From assembly GCA_947455725.1 (NCBI GenBank), contig CANGPL010000002.1, forward strand, positions 1-64,000: a DNA stretch of 64,000 nt, in the 5' to 3' direction. Source of the stretch: Hyphomicrobiales bacterium. Lineage in GTDB: Bacteria; Pseudomonadota; Alphaproteobacteria; Rhizobiales; Beijerinckiaceae. The notes under the pieces were generated by a model. It saw nothing but the letters and a program-made list of their open reading frames with translations, was not told where the DNA came from and ran no database searches. The position numbers and the translations under genes were made by a program. Of the stretch, positions 44,176-53,171 are shown one piece after another; positions within the stretch are counted from its first letter, which is position 1; each line of letters starts with the position of its first letter.

Positions 44176-45690
44176 ATGGCCAATCATCTCTTCGACACGA
44201 TCCGCTCGAAAATGACGGATCCGAACCGCCTCTTCATGGAAACGCCGGATGGCGCGCGGATGACATATGCGGAGCTCGTTGCAGAAACGGGACGCTATGC
44301 CAATGCGCTCACCGCGCTTTCTATCAAGCCAGGTGACCGCGTTGCGGTTCAGCTCGAAAAATCACCGGCCGTGATATTTATTTATTTGGCGTGCGTCCGG
44401 ATTGGCGCGGTCTTTTTACCGCTCAATACCGGCTATACATTGAATGAGCTTGATTATTTCATTTCTGATTCAGGTGCCTCGCTCGTGGTTTGCGACCCGC
44501 AAGCAGAGGCTGGATTATCCGAGATCGCCAAGCGGCATCACGCGCAGCTTGAAACCCATGGTCGGAATGCATCGGGCTCGCTTTATGAAAAAGCGGCAAA
44601 AGCGCCTGCTGACTTTACCGATGTCGCGCGCGGACCGGATGACCTTGCGGCTATTCTTTATACCTCAGGAACAACAGGGCGCTCGAAGGGCGCGATGCTG
44701 AGCCATGACAATCTCGCATCCAATGCAATTGCGCTGGTTGAAACCTGGCGCTTTACGCCAAATGATATTCTGATTCATGCGTTGCCCGTCTTCCATACGC
44801 ATGGACTTTTTGTTGCGACGAATGTGACGTTGATCGCGGGCTCGTGCTTGATCTTCCTTCCCAAATTCGATGCCAAACTTGTGCTTTCTTATATGGATCG
44901 TGCATCGGTTCTGATGGGAGTACCAACCTTTTATACGCGCTTGCTCGACGAAGCTGGACTTAACAAAGAGGCGACCGCAAAAATGCGGTTGTTTATCTCG
45001 GGCTCCGCGCCGCTTCTTGCCGAGACCCATCGCGAATGGATGAAGCGGACGGGCCATGCCATTCTTGAACGCTATGGCATGACCGAAACCAATATGAACA
45101 CGTCAAACCCTTATGATGGCGACCGGATACCCGGAACCGTTGGCATGCCCTTGCCGGGCGTCGAGGCCCGTATCGTTGATCCTGAAACAGGCGTGTCTTT
45201 AGCGCGAGGTGAAATTGGCATGATTGAAGTCAAAGGGCCCAATGTTTTCAAAGGCTATTGGAACATGCCCGAAAAGACGAAAGCAGAATTTCGTCAGGAT
45301 GGATTTTTCATCACGGGTGACCTCGGGCAATTCGATGAGCGTGGGTATTTGAGCATTGTCGGACGCGGAAAAGATCTCATTATTTCGGGTGGTTTGAATA
45401 TCTATCCAAAGGAAGTTGAAGAAGAAATCGATGCGCTTTCGGGTGTTGTTGAAAGTGCAGTGATTGGCCTGCCACACCCTGATTTTGGTGAAGGCGTCGT
45501 AGCTGTGATCGTACGCGAGAAAAACGCAACGCTCGACGAAAAAGCCGTGATGGCTGGACTTGATGGACGGCTCGCGCGCTTCAAATTACCGAAGCGTATC
45601 TTTTTCGTGGATGAGCTGCCGCGCAATACGATGGGTAAGGTTCAAAAAAACCTTTTGCGCGACAGCTATAAAGATCTTCGCTTCAACTGA
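44176..45690 (+). CDS. matB: malonyl-CoA synthetase
   Basis: 504 residues from ATG 44176, with GAGGA about 9 bases upstream; the longer frame to 44104 is not supported. Adenylation motifs: ILYTSGTTGRSKGAMLSHDN (near residue 155), ERYGMTETNMNTSNPYDGDR (near 298), GDLGQFDERGYLSIVGRGKD and the C-terminal KVQKNLLRD. The NMNTSNPYDG stretch is characteristic of MatB, which makes malonyl-CoA from malonate and CoA. No malonyl-CoA decarboxylase or malonate transporter is next to it. Confidence 0.88.
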   Translation: MANHLFDTIRSKMTDPNRLFMETPDGARMTYAELVAETGRYANALTALSIKPGDRVAVQLEKSPAVIFIYLACVRIGAVFLPLNTGYTLNELDYFISDSGASLVVCDPQAEAGLSEIAKRHHAQLETHGRNASGSLYEKAAKAPADFTDVARGPDDLAAILYTSGTTGRSKGAMLSHDNLASNAIALVETWRFTPNDILIHALPVFHTHGLFVATNVTLIAGSCLIFLPKFDAKLVLSYMDRASVLMGVPTFYTRLLDEAGLNKEATAKMRLFISGSAPLLAETHREWMKRTGHAILERYGMTETNMNTSNPYDGDRIPGTVGMPLPGVEARIVDPETGVSLARGEIGMIEVKGPNVFKGYWNMPEKTKAEFRQDGFFITGDLGQFDERGYLSIVGRGKDLIISGGLNIYPKEVEEEIDALSGVVESAVIGLPHPDFGEGVVAVIVREKNATLDEKAVMAGLDGRLARFKLPKRIFFVDELPRNTMGKVQKNLLRDSYKDLRFN

Positions 45691-45691
45691 G

Positions 45692-46666
45692 TTACGGGAT
45701 CAATACCGTTGAGCCGGTTGTACCGCGCCCTTCCAACGCGCGGTGCGCGGAGGACGCATCCCGTAAATTGAAACGCTGATTGATGGCGATTTTCAAATGT
45801 CCGCTGGTGATGCCTTCAAAGAGCTCTGCACTTGCTTGCAAGAGCCAATCCCGACGTGTAACAAAATGAAAGATCGTGGGACGCGTTGCATAGAACGATC
45901 CCGCCGCGAGATCGGATAATTTGAAATCAAGCGGCGGACCGGATGATTGCCCGAAGTAAACGAGCGTGCCGAACCGTTTAAGGCATTTAAGCGATTTAGA
46001 GATCGTATCTTGACCTACGGAATCATAGACAACATCAACACCATCCGGCACGCGCTTCAAGACTTCGGCAACGAAATCTTCCGATCGATAATCAATGACG
46101 CTGCTATAGCCATTTTCGCGCGCCAGCGCGCATTTTTCTGCACCACCCGCGGTACCAATGGCGTCGACGTCAAGCCATTTCAACCATTGACCCGCAATAA
46201 GGCCTACGCCACCCGCTGCCGCGTGAAAGAGCACATGCTGGCCGGGGGCTACTTTAAAACTGTCTTTCAAAAGATAGCGTGCAGTCAGGCCTTTTAACAT
46301 GACGGCAGCGGCGACTTCATCCGAGATCGCATCGGGCAACGGAACGAGATGTTTGGTCGCAATCACGCGGTGCGACACATAACCACCATTCGGAACCGTA
46401 TAGGCAACGCGCTGGCCAAGTTTCAAATCTGTAACACCAGGGCCAAGTGCTTCAACAATACCAGCCGCCTCAGAACCCAACACCAAATCATTCGGATTGG
46501 GCCAAGGGTAAAGACCCCCACGATAATAGGTATCGAGGTAATTTAGGCCAATCGCGGTGTGGCGGAGCAGGACCTCGCCCTCCCCCGGATCCGTAACGGT
46601 CAGAGGAATTTCATGAAGGACAGACGGATCTCCCGGCGTGCGGGCGGCAATCGCATAGGGTGTCAT
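45692..46666 (-). CDS. quinone oxidoreductase (zeta-crystallin-like MDR)
   Basis: 324 residues from ATG 46666, where MTPYAIAARTPG gives the usual N-terminus; the longer ORF to 46696 has no good ribosome-binding site. Medium-chain dehydrogenase without structural zinc cysteines; the NADPH loop HAAAGGVGLIAGQWLK is clear. NADPH:quinone reductase type. Convergent with matB (one base between the stops). Confidence 0.85.
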   Translation of the reverse strand: MTPYAIAARTPGDPSVLHEIPLTVTDPGEGEVLLRHTAIGLNYLDTYYRGGLYPWPNPNDLVLGSEAAGIVEALGPGVTDLKLGQRVAYTVPNGGYVSHRVIATKHLVPLPDAISDEVAAAVMLKGLTARYLLKDSFKVAPGQHVLFHAAAGGVGLIAGQWLKWLDVDAIGTAGGAEKCALARENGYSSVIDYRSEDFVAEVLKRVPDGVDVVYDSVGQDTISKSLKCLKRFGTLVYFGQSSGPPLDFKLSDLAAGSFYATRPTIFHFVTRRDWLLQASAELFEGITSGHLKIAINQRFNLRDASSAHRALEGRGTTGSTVLIP

Positions 46667-46788
46667 TGCGTTTCCAATATGAGGTTTGCGTTGCATACGA
46701 ATGCCTTAAACTAAACCATGCCCCGCCTCTTTGGAAAGAGTGCATTTATAAGTACCTTCGGCCTTTCCGTTCGTCGAACGAAAGAAAA

Positions 46789-48162
46789 CTATTTTTCTCG
46801 AAAAACCTTGGCGAATTGATCCGTCGCGGGTTTGAGCAAATAGGAAAGCACGGAGCGCGAGACCGTCTCGATATAAACTTCGGCAACCATGCCGGGCAGA
46901 ACGGGGCCATCGGAGAGCTTTGAAAACTCAGAATCGGGTATCGCGATTTTGACGGCAAAACTGCTTTGGCCCGAGCGCTCATCCCGTACTGAATCAGCGG
47001 CAACCATTACAATGGTGCCAATGATTTCAGGCGTCACGCGGCGATTAAACGCGGTTAATCGCAGGCGTGCGCGCCCGCCGACATGAACCTGATCAATGTC
47101 ATTGGGAGAAACGCTTGCCTCAATGGTCAAGGGCTCATTGCCCGGTACAATTTGCATCAAGGTTTCACCGGGCTGAATGATACCACCAATCGTATGAACA
47201 TTGAGCTGAGAAACGATACCTGCAACCGGAGCTGAAATTTCCAACCGGTTTAAAGTTTCTTGCGCAATGGCCTTGCGATGAATGAGCTCGGCCATTTTCG
47301 GTTCTAATTCTTGAATGTCGCGGTTCACTTCTGACAAGCGCTCTTTATCCAAACTCGCCATCTGAAAGACCACTTCATCGATCTTGCCAAGAAGCTCTGT
47401 GATTTGTGTTTTTAAGACCTGAAGATCACCCTCTGATCGAGCTTGCTCGCGACGAAGTGGCATCACGCGCGCAACAGAGGCTAAGTTGGCGGCGTAGAGA
47501 CTTTCAACGCCTTTTAATTCCAGCGCAATAAGCTCAATTTCCTTTTGTTTTGTTTCAAGCTGCGCCTGATCACCTGCAATCTGGCTTTCGAATTGACCCT
47601 TCCGTTCGCTTAATATTTTTTTCTGGCCGATCAAGGCATCATGCCGAGCCATAAACAACTCGCTTTCACCGCGAAGGAGAAGCGATGGCGCTGAACCTAA
47701 CTCATTATCGTCGAGTTTAACGCTGACCGGATCGAAATTCTGACCATCACGCTCCGTCACTAATCTAGCGTGACGCGCAATCATGGCGTTTAACTGATCC
47801 GTTATAATCGCCAATTCGGATCGTGCGGCTTTAGGATCAAGCCTGAGCAAGAGATCGCCTGCTGATACGGTATCGCCGTCTTTAACGCGTATCTCACTGA
47901 TGATACCGCCGGTTAGATTTTGAATTTTTTTTACGCTCGATTCAACTTTCACTGTGCCGGACGCGACCACCGCGCCTGAAATATCAGACATGGCAGCCCA
48001 CGCAAAAAACCCGCCGAACAAAACGGCAATCAGAAGAAACTCAGCAAGTAGAAGACGCCGTGCCGATCGCCTGTTTCGGCGTAAGCGCGCATTGGAACCC
48101 GGGAGTATCGGGATCAAAGAATGGGGATCGGAATCGTTGAAGGTCTGACGAAGATCGGTCAT
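46789..48162 (-). CDS. type I secretion membrane fusion protein, HlyD/PrtE family
   Basis: 457 residues. One N-terminal membrane helix (LLLAEFLLIAVLFGGFFAWAAMS), a biotinyl-lipoyl half (VKDGDTVSAGDLLLRLDPK), a long coiled-coil hairpin (about residues 110-290), and the C-terminal beta-barrel region with GMVAEVYIETVSRSVLSYLLKP. The start overlaps the stop of the ATPase gene (ATGA), so both form one operon. It links the inner-membrane ABC protein to an outer-membrane TolC that is not in this window. Confidence 0.9.
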   Translation of the reverse strand: MTDLRQTFNDSDPHSLIPILPGSNARLRRNRRSARRLLLAEFLLIAVLFGGFFAWAAMSDISGAVVASGTVKVESSVKKIQNLTGGIISEIRVKDGDTVSAGDLLLRLDPKAARSELAIITDQLNAMIARHARLVTERDGQNFDPVSVKLDDNELGSAPSLLLRGESELFMARHDALIGQKKILSERKGQFESQIAGDQAQLETKQKEIELIALELKGVESLYAANLASVARVMPLRREQARSEGDLQVLKTQITELLGKIDEVVFQMASLDKERLSEVNRDIQELEPKMAELIHRKAIAQETLNRLEISAPVAGIVSQLNVHTIGGIIQPGETLMQIVPGNEPLTIEASVSPNDIDQVHVGGRARLRLTAFNRRVTPEIIGTIVMVAADSVRDERSGQSSFAVKIAIPDSEFSKLSDGPVLPGMVAEVYIETVSRSVLSYLLKPATDQFAKVFREK

Positions 48163-49916
48163 GATTTTATGGTCGCCAATTTCACAGTTGTGGGGCCTTG
48201 CGGGACGTGTTGAAAATCATTGCGCAAGGAGCGCAAAATTTCGTCCTTGGGTCCGAAGGCTCGTAATTTTCCTGCTTCGATAACCGCTATGAGATCGACA
48301 TTAGCGATGGCACTTGAGCGATGAGCGACGAGCACGACGATGCCATGACGCTGTTTCACGGATTGAATAGCGGCTGCTAGCGCTGCCTCGCCATCCGCAT
48401 CAAGATTTGAATTCGGCTCATCCAAAACAACCAAAAAGGGATTGCCAAAAAGCGCGCGCGCGAGCCCTATACGTTGTCTTTGACCGGCGGAAAGAATGGC
48501 ACCACTTTCACCGATGGGTGTCTCATAGCCTTTATCCATCGCGACAATCATACCGTGGACGTTGGCGGCTCTTGCTGCCTCAATGATCATCTCAGACGTT
48601 GCATCGGGATCAAAGCGGGCGATGTTTTGCGCGATGGTGCCTTCGAACAGTTCAACATCTTGCGGCAGATAGCCGGTGAAGCGACCGCGTTCTTCATCCT
48701 CCCATTGATCAAGACGAGCACCATCAAGCCTTATGTCACCGGAAAGGGGAGTCCATACGCCGACGAGCGCTCGCGCCAACGTCGATTTACCCGCCGCACT
48801 TGGACCAATCACGCCTAAGGCTTGACCGGAATCGATATCAAACGAGATGTTTTTGATGATCGCTGCTTCAACGCCCGGCGCACCGACATAGAGACTCGAG
48901 AGCGTTAATTGATGCTTGGGCTCTGGCAGGGACATCGTTTTCGCTTGTACGGGCACGCGCTGAAAAAGAAGCTCTAAACGCTCAATGCCTTTTCGAGCGG
49001 CAACAAACCCCTTCCAATGGGCGATGACGCCTTCAAGCGGGGCTAAAGCGCGCGTCGAGGTGATCGAGGCGGCAATAATCGCGCCCGCCGACATATCGCC
49101 GCGCAATACGCTATAAGCGCCCATCGCCAAGATGCCTGACTGCATGATCATACGGAAAATGCGGGTGAGTGATGCAAGCCCATTCGACTTATCTGTCATC
49201 GCTTGTTGCTTGGAAAGATAATCCGCATTCGCATCCGAAAACGCCGCACCAAGGCGCTTGCCTAAGCCCATGGCTTTCACAATTTCAGCATTGCGATGTC
49301 CCGCTTCTGCCAAGATTGACCGGCGCGAATTGGCCTCTGCCGCTTCCCTATTTAACCGAACGGTGACCGCATCGGCACCGATTGTCAAAATACCGAGCAG
49401 AATGGCACCGATGACGGTGACATAGGCTAAAAGTGGATTGAGCAAATAAATCAGCAAAAGATAAATGGGCAGCCACGGCAGATCGAGAAAGGCTGCAGGA
49501 CCCGTGCCCGAGATAAAGGCACGAACGGCATCAAGATCGCGCATCGCCTGCATGCCATCGGCTACGCCGCGCGCGGCTGTCATCGGCAGAGCAGCAATGA
49601 CTTGAAACAAGCGCGAACTTAAGCGTTCGTGAAAATCTGTACCGGATCGGCTGACAACCAAGCCACGAATATAATCGAGCAAGCCTTGAACCGAATAAAG
49701 AAAAAGCGCGCCGATAGATAATGCAACGAGAGTCGGGACCGAATGCGAGGCCAGCACGCGATCATAAACCTGAAGCATAAAGAGAGGGCCCGTGAGATAG
49801 AGGATATTGATAAAGCCAGAGACGATCGCGATACCGCCGAGCAGGGTCCATAAAAAGCTGAGCGCTTTTCGAATTTCACTCGGACCCGCACGGTGAGTTC
49901 CGTACTGTTTCGGCAT
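48159..49916 (-). CDS. type I secretion system permease/ATPase, PrtD family
   Basis: 585 residues from ATG 49916 (GGAG 7 bases upstream); ATG 49922 is an alternative. ABC transmembrane domain with PLFMLQVYDRVLASHSVPTL, then an ATPase domain: Walker A GPSAAGKSTL, signature LSAGQRQRIGLARAL, Walker B FLVVLDEPNSNLD. No N-terminal C39 peptidase-like domain, as in PrtD/PrsD exporters of RTX proteins and glycanases. Divergent from the GH16/RTX gene across 382 bases of AT-rich DNA, so that protein is the probable cargo. Confidence 0.9.
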   Translation of the reverse strand: MPKQYGTHRAGPSEIRKALSFLWTLLGGIAIVSGFINILYLTGPLFMLQVYDRVLASHSVPTLVALSIGALFLYSVQGLLDYIRGLVVSRSGTDFHERLSSRLFQVIAALPMTAARGVADGMQAMRDLDAVRAFISGTGPAAFLDLPWLPIYLLLIYLLNPLLAYVTVIGAILLGILTIGADAVTVRLNREAAEANSRRSILAEAGHRNAEIVKAMGLGKRLGAAFSDANADYLSKQQAMTDKSNGLASLTRIFRMIMQSGILAMGAYSVLRGDMSAGAIIAASITSTRALAPLEGVIAHWKGFVAARKGIERLELLFQRVPVQAKTMSLPEPKHQLTLSSLYVGAPGVEAAIIKNISFDIDSGQALGVIGPSAAGKSTLARALVGVWTPLSGDIRLDGARLDQWEDEERGRFTGYLPQDVELFEGTIAQNIARFDPDATSEMIIEAARAANVHGMIVAMDKGYETPIGESGAILSAGQRQRIGLARALFGNPFLVVLDEPNSNLDADGEAALAAAIQSVKQRHGIVVLVAHRSSAIANVDLIAVIEAGKLRAFGPKDEILRSLRNDFQHVPQGPTTVKLATIKS

Positions 49917-50298
49917 TCGCATTCTCCACTTTTGAGGCGCTGGCCCTATCCATCATGATGATCACATTGCATCGCTTTTAGCATGCGTATTGTTTCTATT
50001 ACTTATCTTTTAATGTGTTCATTTCATGATTTTTATAAAAAATGACTAAATACCATGATTTTGACACGATATGCTTTAGTTAAAGCTTTTAAATTATTAT
50101 ATATATTTCAGATGTTTATTATTTTTAACTTAGAAATTTGATTTTTAGTTTGACGAATACGTATCAGTATTTCTACGATCCGTAATAAGCCGACAATTTG
50201 ATCGGCGATGCGATCACTTCCCCTTTAACCGATTTCCGGAGGCCTAAGCTCTGCGCCGTCTTAAGCGCGGATCGCGGTTCCGCGAAAGGATATTGAAT
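49917..50298. other. AT-rich divergent control region between secretion genes and GH16 glucanase
   Basis: About 380 bases without a gene; 49960-50150 is strongly AT-rich with long T/A tracts. Near the glucanase start, CGCGG-TT-CCGCG (50274-50285) forms a 5-bp hairpin directly before the AAAGGA ribosome-binding site and might hinder translation initiation. A second small dyad, GATCG / CGATC, lies near 50201-50216. No specific promoter can be assigned. Confidence 0.5.
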
Positions 50299-51858
50299 AT
50301 GACGATCGATCCGAAAAATCTGGCCGCAACGGCAACCCTAACGTTTGACGACGAGTTTAATACGTTCAGCGTTTGGAATGGTACGAGCGGTACCTGGCAG
50401 ACCTCCTATCCATGGTCTCCTGCCAGCGGTGGCACCAATGCTCCTAATCATGAGCTGGAATGGTATATTAATCCCGCCTATGCGCCGACGAGTTCCGTCA
50501 ATCCGTTTAGCGATACGAATGGTGTGCTCACCATTGAAGCAAAGCCTGCTTCATCCACCATTCAATCGATTACCGGGCTGCCTTATACATCCGGCATTAT
50601 GACCACTGATCATTCCTTCTCACAAACCTATGGCTATTTCGAGATGCGGGCACAATTGCCCACGGGCCAAGGCATTTGGCCTGCCTTTTGGCTGTTGCCG
50701 GTTGATCAATCGTGGCCACCCGAAATCGATATCATGGAGGTGATTGGTTCTAGCCCCAATCAGCTCAATACCACGGTGCATTATGGCAATAATCAAGCGA
50801 CCGGATTTGTGGTCAATGAACCCGGCATGACAACGGGTTTTCATACCTATGGTGTTGATTGGGAGCCCGATTTTATCACCTGGTATTTTGACGGTAACGC
50901 CGTTTCCAAAACGGCTACGCCCGCAGGCATGAATAAGCCAATGTATATGCTCGCTAATCTTGCGGTTGGTGGTGATTGGCCGGGTGCACCGGACAGCACG
51001 ACGCCTTTTCCGGCCGATATGAAGATCGATTATATCCGCGCCTATTCATCGGTGCCGGGCGGTGGCACAACGCCTCCACCTGTTACGCCTCCGCCTGTCA
51101 CACCCCCACCACCACCGCCACCAATAACCGCGCAGCATCTGTTTGATTTGCCTGCGACGGCGCCAACGACCCATCTGATTACCGGCACTTCCGGCAATGA
51201 TGTGTTGACCGCTACCAGCACGCATACTTATTTTGACAGCTGGGGTGGTAATGACACGATGACTGGGCTTGGTAATGATGTGTTCGAAATCTATTCGAGC
51301 CAGAACATCATCAAAGAATCAGCGGGCTCGGGTATTAATACGGTCAATAGTGGTTCAACGAGCTTTGTTTTGCCTGCCAATGTTCAAGACATCACCTTGA
51401 TTGGGATTGGCGGCAATCATAGCAATGGCTCGCAATCTGCAACGGGCAATGGGTCAGATAATCTGATGATTTCCAACTCTACTACCTATGGCAATACGCT
51501 GATCGGCAATGCAGGCAATGATGAACTTATTGCCGGTAAAGGTGCAGATATTTTAACAGGTGGGACCGGGGCCGATGAGTTTATCTTCAAATCGCTTCCT
51601 ACAAAGGCTGGGCATGTAACCGACTTTACGGTTGGCACGGATATGGTCGATCTGCGCGGCATCTTCAAGACGGCCGGTTATACCGGTACCGACCCGATTG
51701 CGGACCATCATCTGATCCTCACCGCCAATGCGAATGGCGGGACGGCGGTGTATTATGATGCGTCGGGTAATCCAACGGGCACCAAGGTTTTGATTACGAC
51801 CTTGGACCATGTTGCACCGAGCACGCTGCATCTTCAAAGCGACATCTGGTTTGCATAG
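50299..51858 (+). CDS. GH16 family beta-glucanase with C-terminal RTX repeats
   Basis: 519 residues from ATG 50299 (AAAGGA upstream). No N-terminal signal peptide. The GH16 domain spans about residues 12-250 with catalytic motif EIDIMEV: Glu142 nucleophile, Asp144, Glu147 acid/base. A Pro-rich linker (PPPVTPPPVTPPPPPPP) around 258-275 leads to a calcium-binding region containing glycine-rich nonapeptides (GNAGNDELI, AGKGADILT, GGTGADEFI near 403-430). GH16 enzymes of this kind cut beta-1,3(4)-glucans or the organism's own exopolysaccharide. RTX repeats and lack of a signal peptide mean type I secretion. Confidence 0.9.
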   Translation: MTIDPKNLAATATLTFDDEFNTFSVWNGTSGTWQTSYPWSPASGGTNAPNHELEWYINPAYAPTSSVNPFSDTNGVLTIEAKPASSTIQSITGLPYTSGIMTTDHSFSQTYGYFEMRAQLPTGQGIWPAFWLLPVDQSWPPEIDIMEVIGSSPNQLNTTVHYGNNQATGFVVNEPGMTTGFHTYGVDWEPDFITWYFDGNAVSKTATPAGMNKPMYMLANLAVGGDWPGAPDSTTPFPADMKIDYIRAYSSVPGGGTTPPPVTPPPVTPPPPPPPITAQHLFDLPATAPTTHLITGTSGNDVLTATSTHTYFDSWGGNDTMTGLGNDVFEIYSSQNIIKESAGSGINTVNSGSTSFVLPANVQDITLIGIGGNHSNGSQSATGNGSDNLMISNSTTYGNTLIGNAGNDELIAGKGADILTGGTGADEFIFKSLPTKAGHVTDFTVGTDMVDLRGIFKTAGYTGTDPIADHHLILTANANGGTAVYYDASGNPTGTKVLITTLDHVAPSTLHLQSDIWFA

Positions 51859-51899
51859 ACCAGAATAAGACTTTACCCGCCGAGATTTCGATGCAGTAT

Positions 51900-51935
51900 A
51901 TCCACCGTGAGCCGTTAAGCTCACGGTGGATTTTT
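51900..51935 (+). terminator. strong rho-independent terminator behind the GH16 gene
   Basis: ATCCACCGTGAGC (51900-51912) pairs perfectly with GCTCACGGTGGAT (51919-51931): 13 bp around a 6-base loop, then five T. It lies 42 bases after the glucanase stop and before the most likely start of the next gene. Confidence 0.93.
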
Positions 51936-51944
51936 GGTGTTTTA

Positions 51945-53171
51945 ATGTCGGGTTTAGAGCTATCGCCAGTGTTTGCGCCGATGCCGCATCGTACGCTGTG
52001 TACGGATTGCGGCGTTTCACGTTCAAGCGAGCCTTCGCGCTGCGGCAAGGCTTGTCAATTCATTGAGCCTGACTATGCCGCACTTGAAACAGCGGTGCAT
52101 GGCCGCGCGCGTGATCCGCATCGTCCAGATGAAATGTTCTTTGGGCCGTTTAAGCGCATGGTGCGGGCCTCGCTTGCAAAGCCGCTAAATGGTGCACAGT
52201 GGACAGGCATCACCACACGACTGGCGGAGCGGCTTCTCGAAACGGGCGCGATCGATGCGGTGCTGACTATGGCACCTGATCTGCAAGACAAATGGCGGCC
52301 CGTGCCGGTGCTTGTCACCAAAGCGGAAGATATGGCGCAGTGTCGCGGTATGCGCATGGGCTATGCGCCTTTGCTTGCCTTGCTTGAACCCGCGATCCAA
52401 AAAGGGTTCAAAAGGCTCGCGATTATTGGTATCCCGTGCCAAATATATGCGCTTCGTTCGCTCGAAAAAGAATTGGGCTTTGAGCGTCTTTTCGTGATTG
52501 GTACGCCCTGCTCAGATAATACGACGACGGCGAATTTTCATGAATTTCTGGGCTTGCTATCGGATGATCCGGATACGATCACCTATCTTGAGTTTCGCGC
52601 CGATTATCATGTGGAATTGCGCTTTAGGGATGGACGCAAAAAGGCCATTCCGTTTCTGCAATTACCACTCTCCACGCTGCCGCCTGACTTTTTTCCGCTC
52701 ACCTGTCGCACCTGTGTTGATTACACCAATGTGCTGGCCGATATCACGGTTGGGTATATGGGCGGGCAAGGCGAGCAATGGCTGTTGGTGCGCAATGAAC
52801 GCGGCGAAGAATTGGTAACCCTTCTGGGCGATGAAGTGCGTTTGTCCGAGCCCGGCAGTGCGGGAAAACGCAAAGGCGCGGTAACCGGATTTATGGCCAA
52901 TGTTGAACGCGCGGCTGGCGGACTGCCTTTACGCAAAATGCCCAATTGGTTGCGGCCCATTGTGGGCTGGCTGATGCCCAAGATTGGACCGCGCGGGCTT
53001 GAATTTGCGCGCGCGCGTGTTGAGATGAAGGCGATTGAAACGATCCTTCATCTTCGCCGCCATATGCCGCGCAAGATGAAAAATATGGTGCCTCCGCATG
53101 TGTGGAATTTGGTCGAGCCTTACGGGCTTAAACCTGACGAGGCCGAACGTCCGGTCAACACAAAGGCATGA
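51945..53171 (+). CDS. BciB/HCAR-type FrhB-family iron-sulfur flavoprotein
   Basis: 408 residues from ATG 51945. An in-frame ATG at 51891 would run through the terminator hairpin, so it is rejected. FrhB N and C domains. Hallmarks of the divinyl-chlorophyllide reductase (BciB) / hydroxymethyl-chlorophyll reductase group: GAQWTGI near 83, IIGIPCQIYALRS around 160, GTPCSDN near 187, and TCRTCVDYTNVLADITVGYMGG near 253. The first cluster is C19-x2-C22-x10-C33-x3-C37, lacking the usual GLC cysteine (GVS here). A chlorophyll role is not shown; the protein may be another reductase of the family. Overlaps the next gene by four bases. Confidence 0.8.
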   Translation: MSGLELSPVFAPMPHRTLCTDCGVSRSSEPSRCGKACQFIEPDYAALETAVHGRARDPHRPDEMFFGPFKRMVRASLAKPLNGAQWTGITTRLAERLLETGAIDAVLTMAPDLQDKWRPVPVLVTKAEDMAQCRGMRMGYAPLLALLEPAIQKGFKRLAIIGIPCQIYALRSLEKELGFERLFVIGTPCSDNTTTANFHEFLGLLSDDPDTITYLEFRADYHVELRFRDGRKKAIPFLQLPLSTLPPDFFPLTCRTCVDYTNVLADITVGYMGGQGEQWLLVRNERGEELVTLLGDEVRLSEPGSAGKRKGAVTGFMANVERAAGGLPLRKMPNWLRPIVGWLMPKIGPRGLEFARARVEMKAIETILHLRRHMPRKMKNMVPPHVWNLVEPYGLKPDEAERPVNTKA

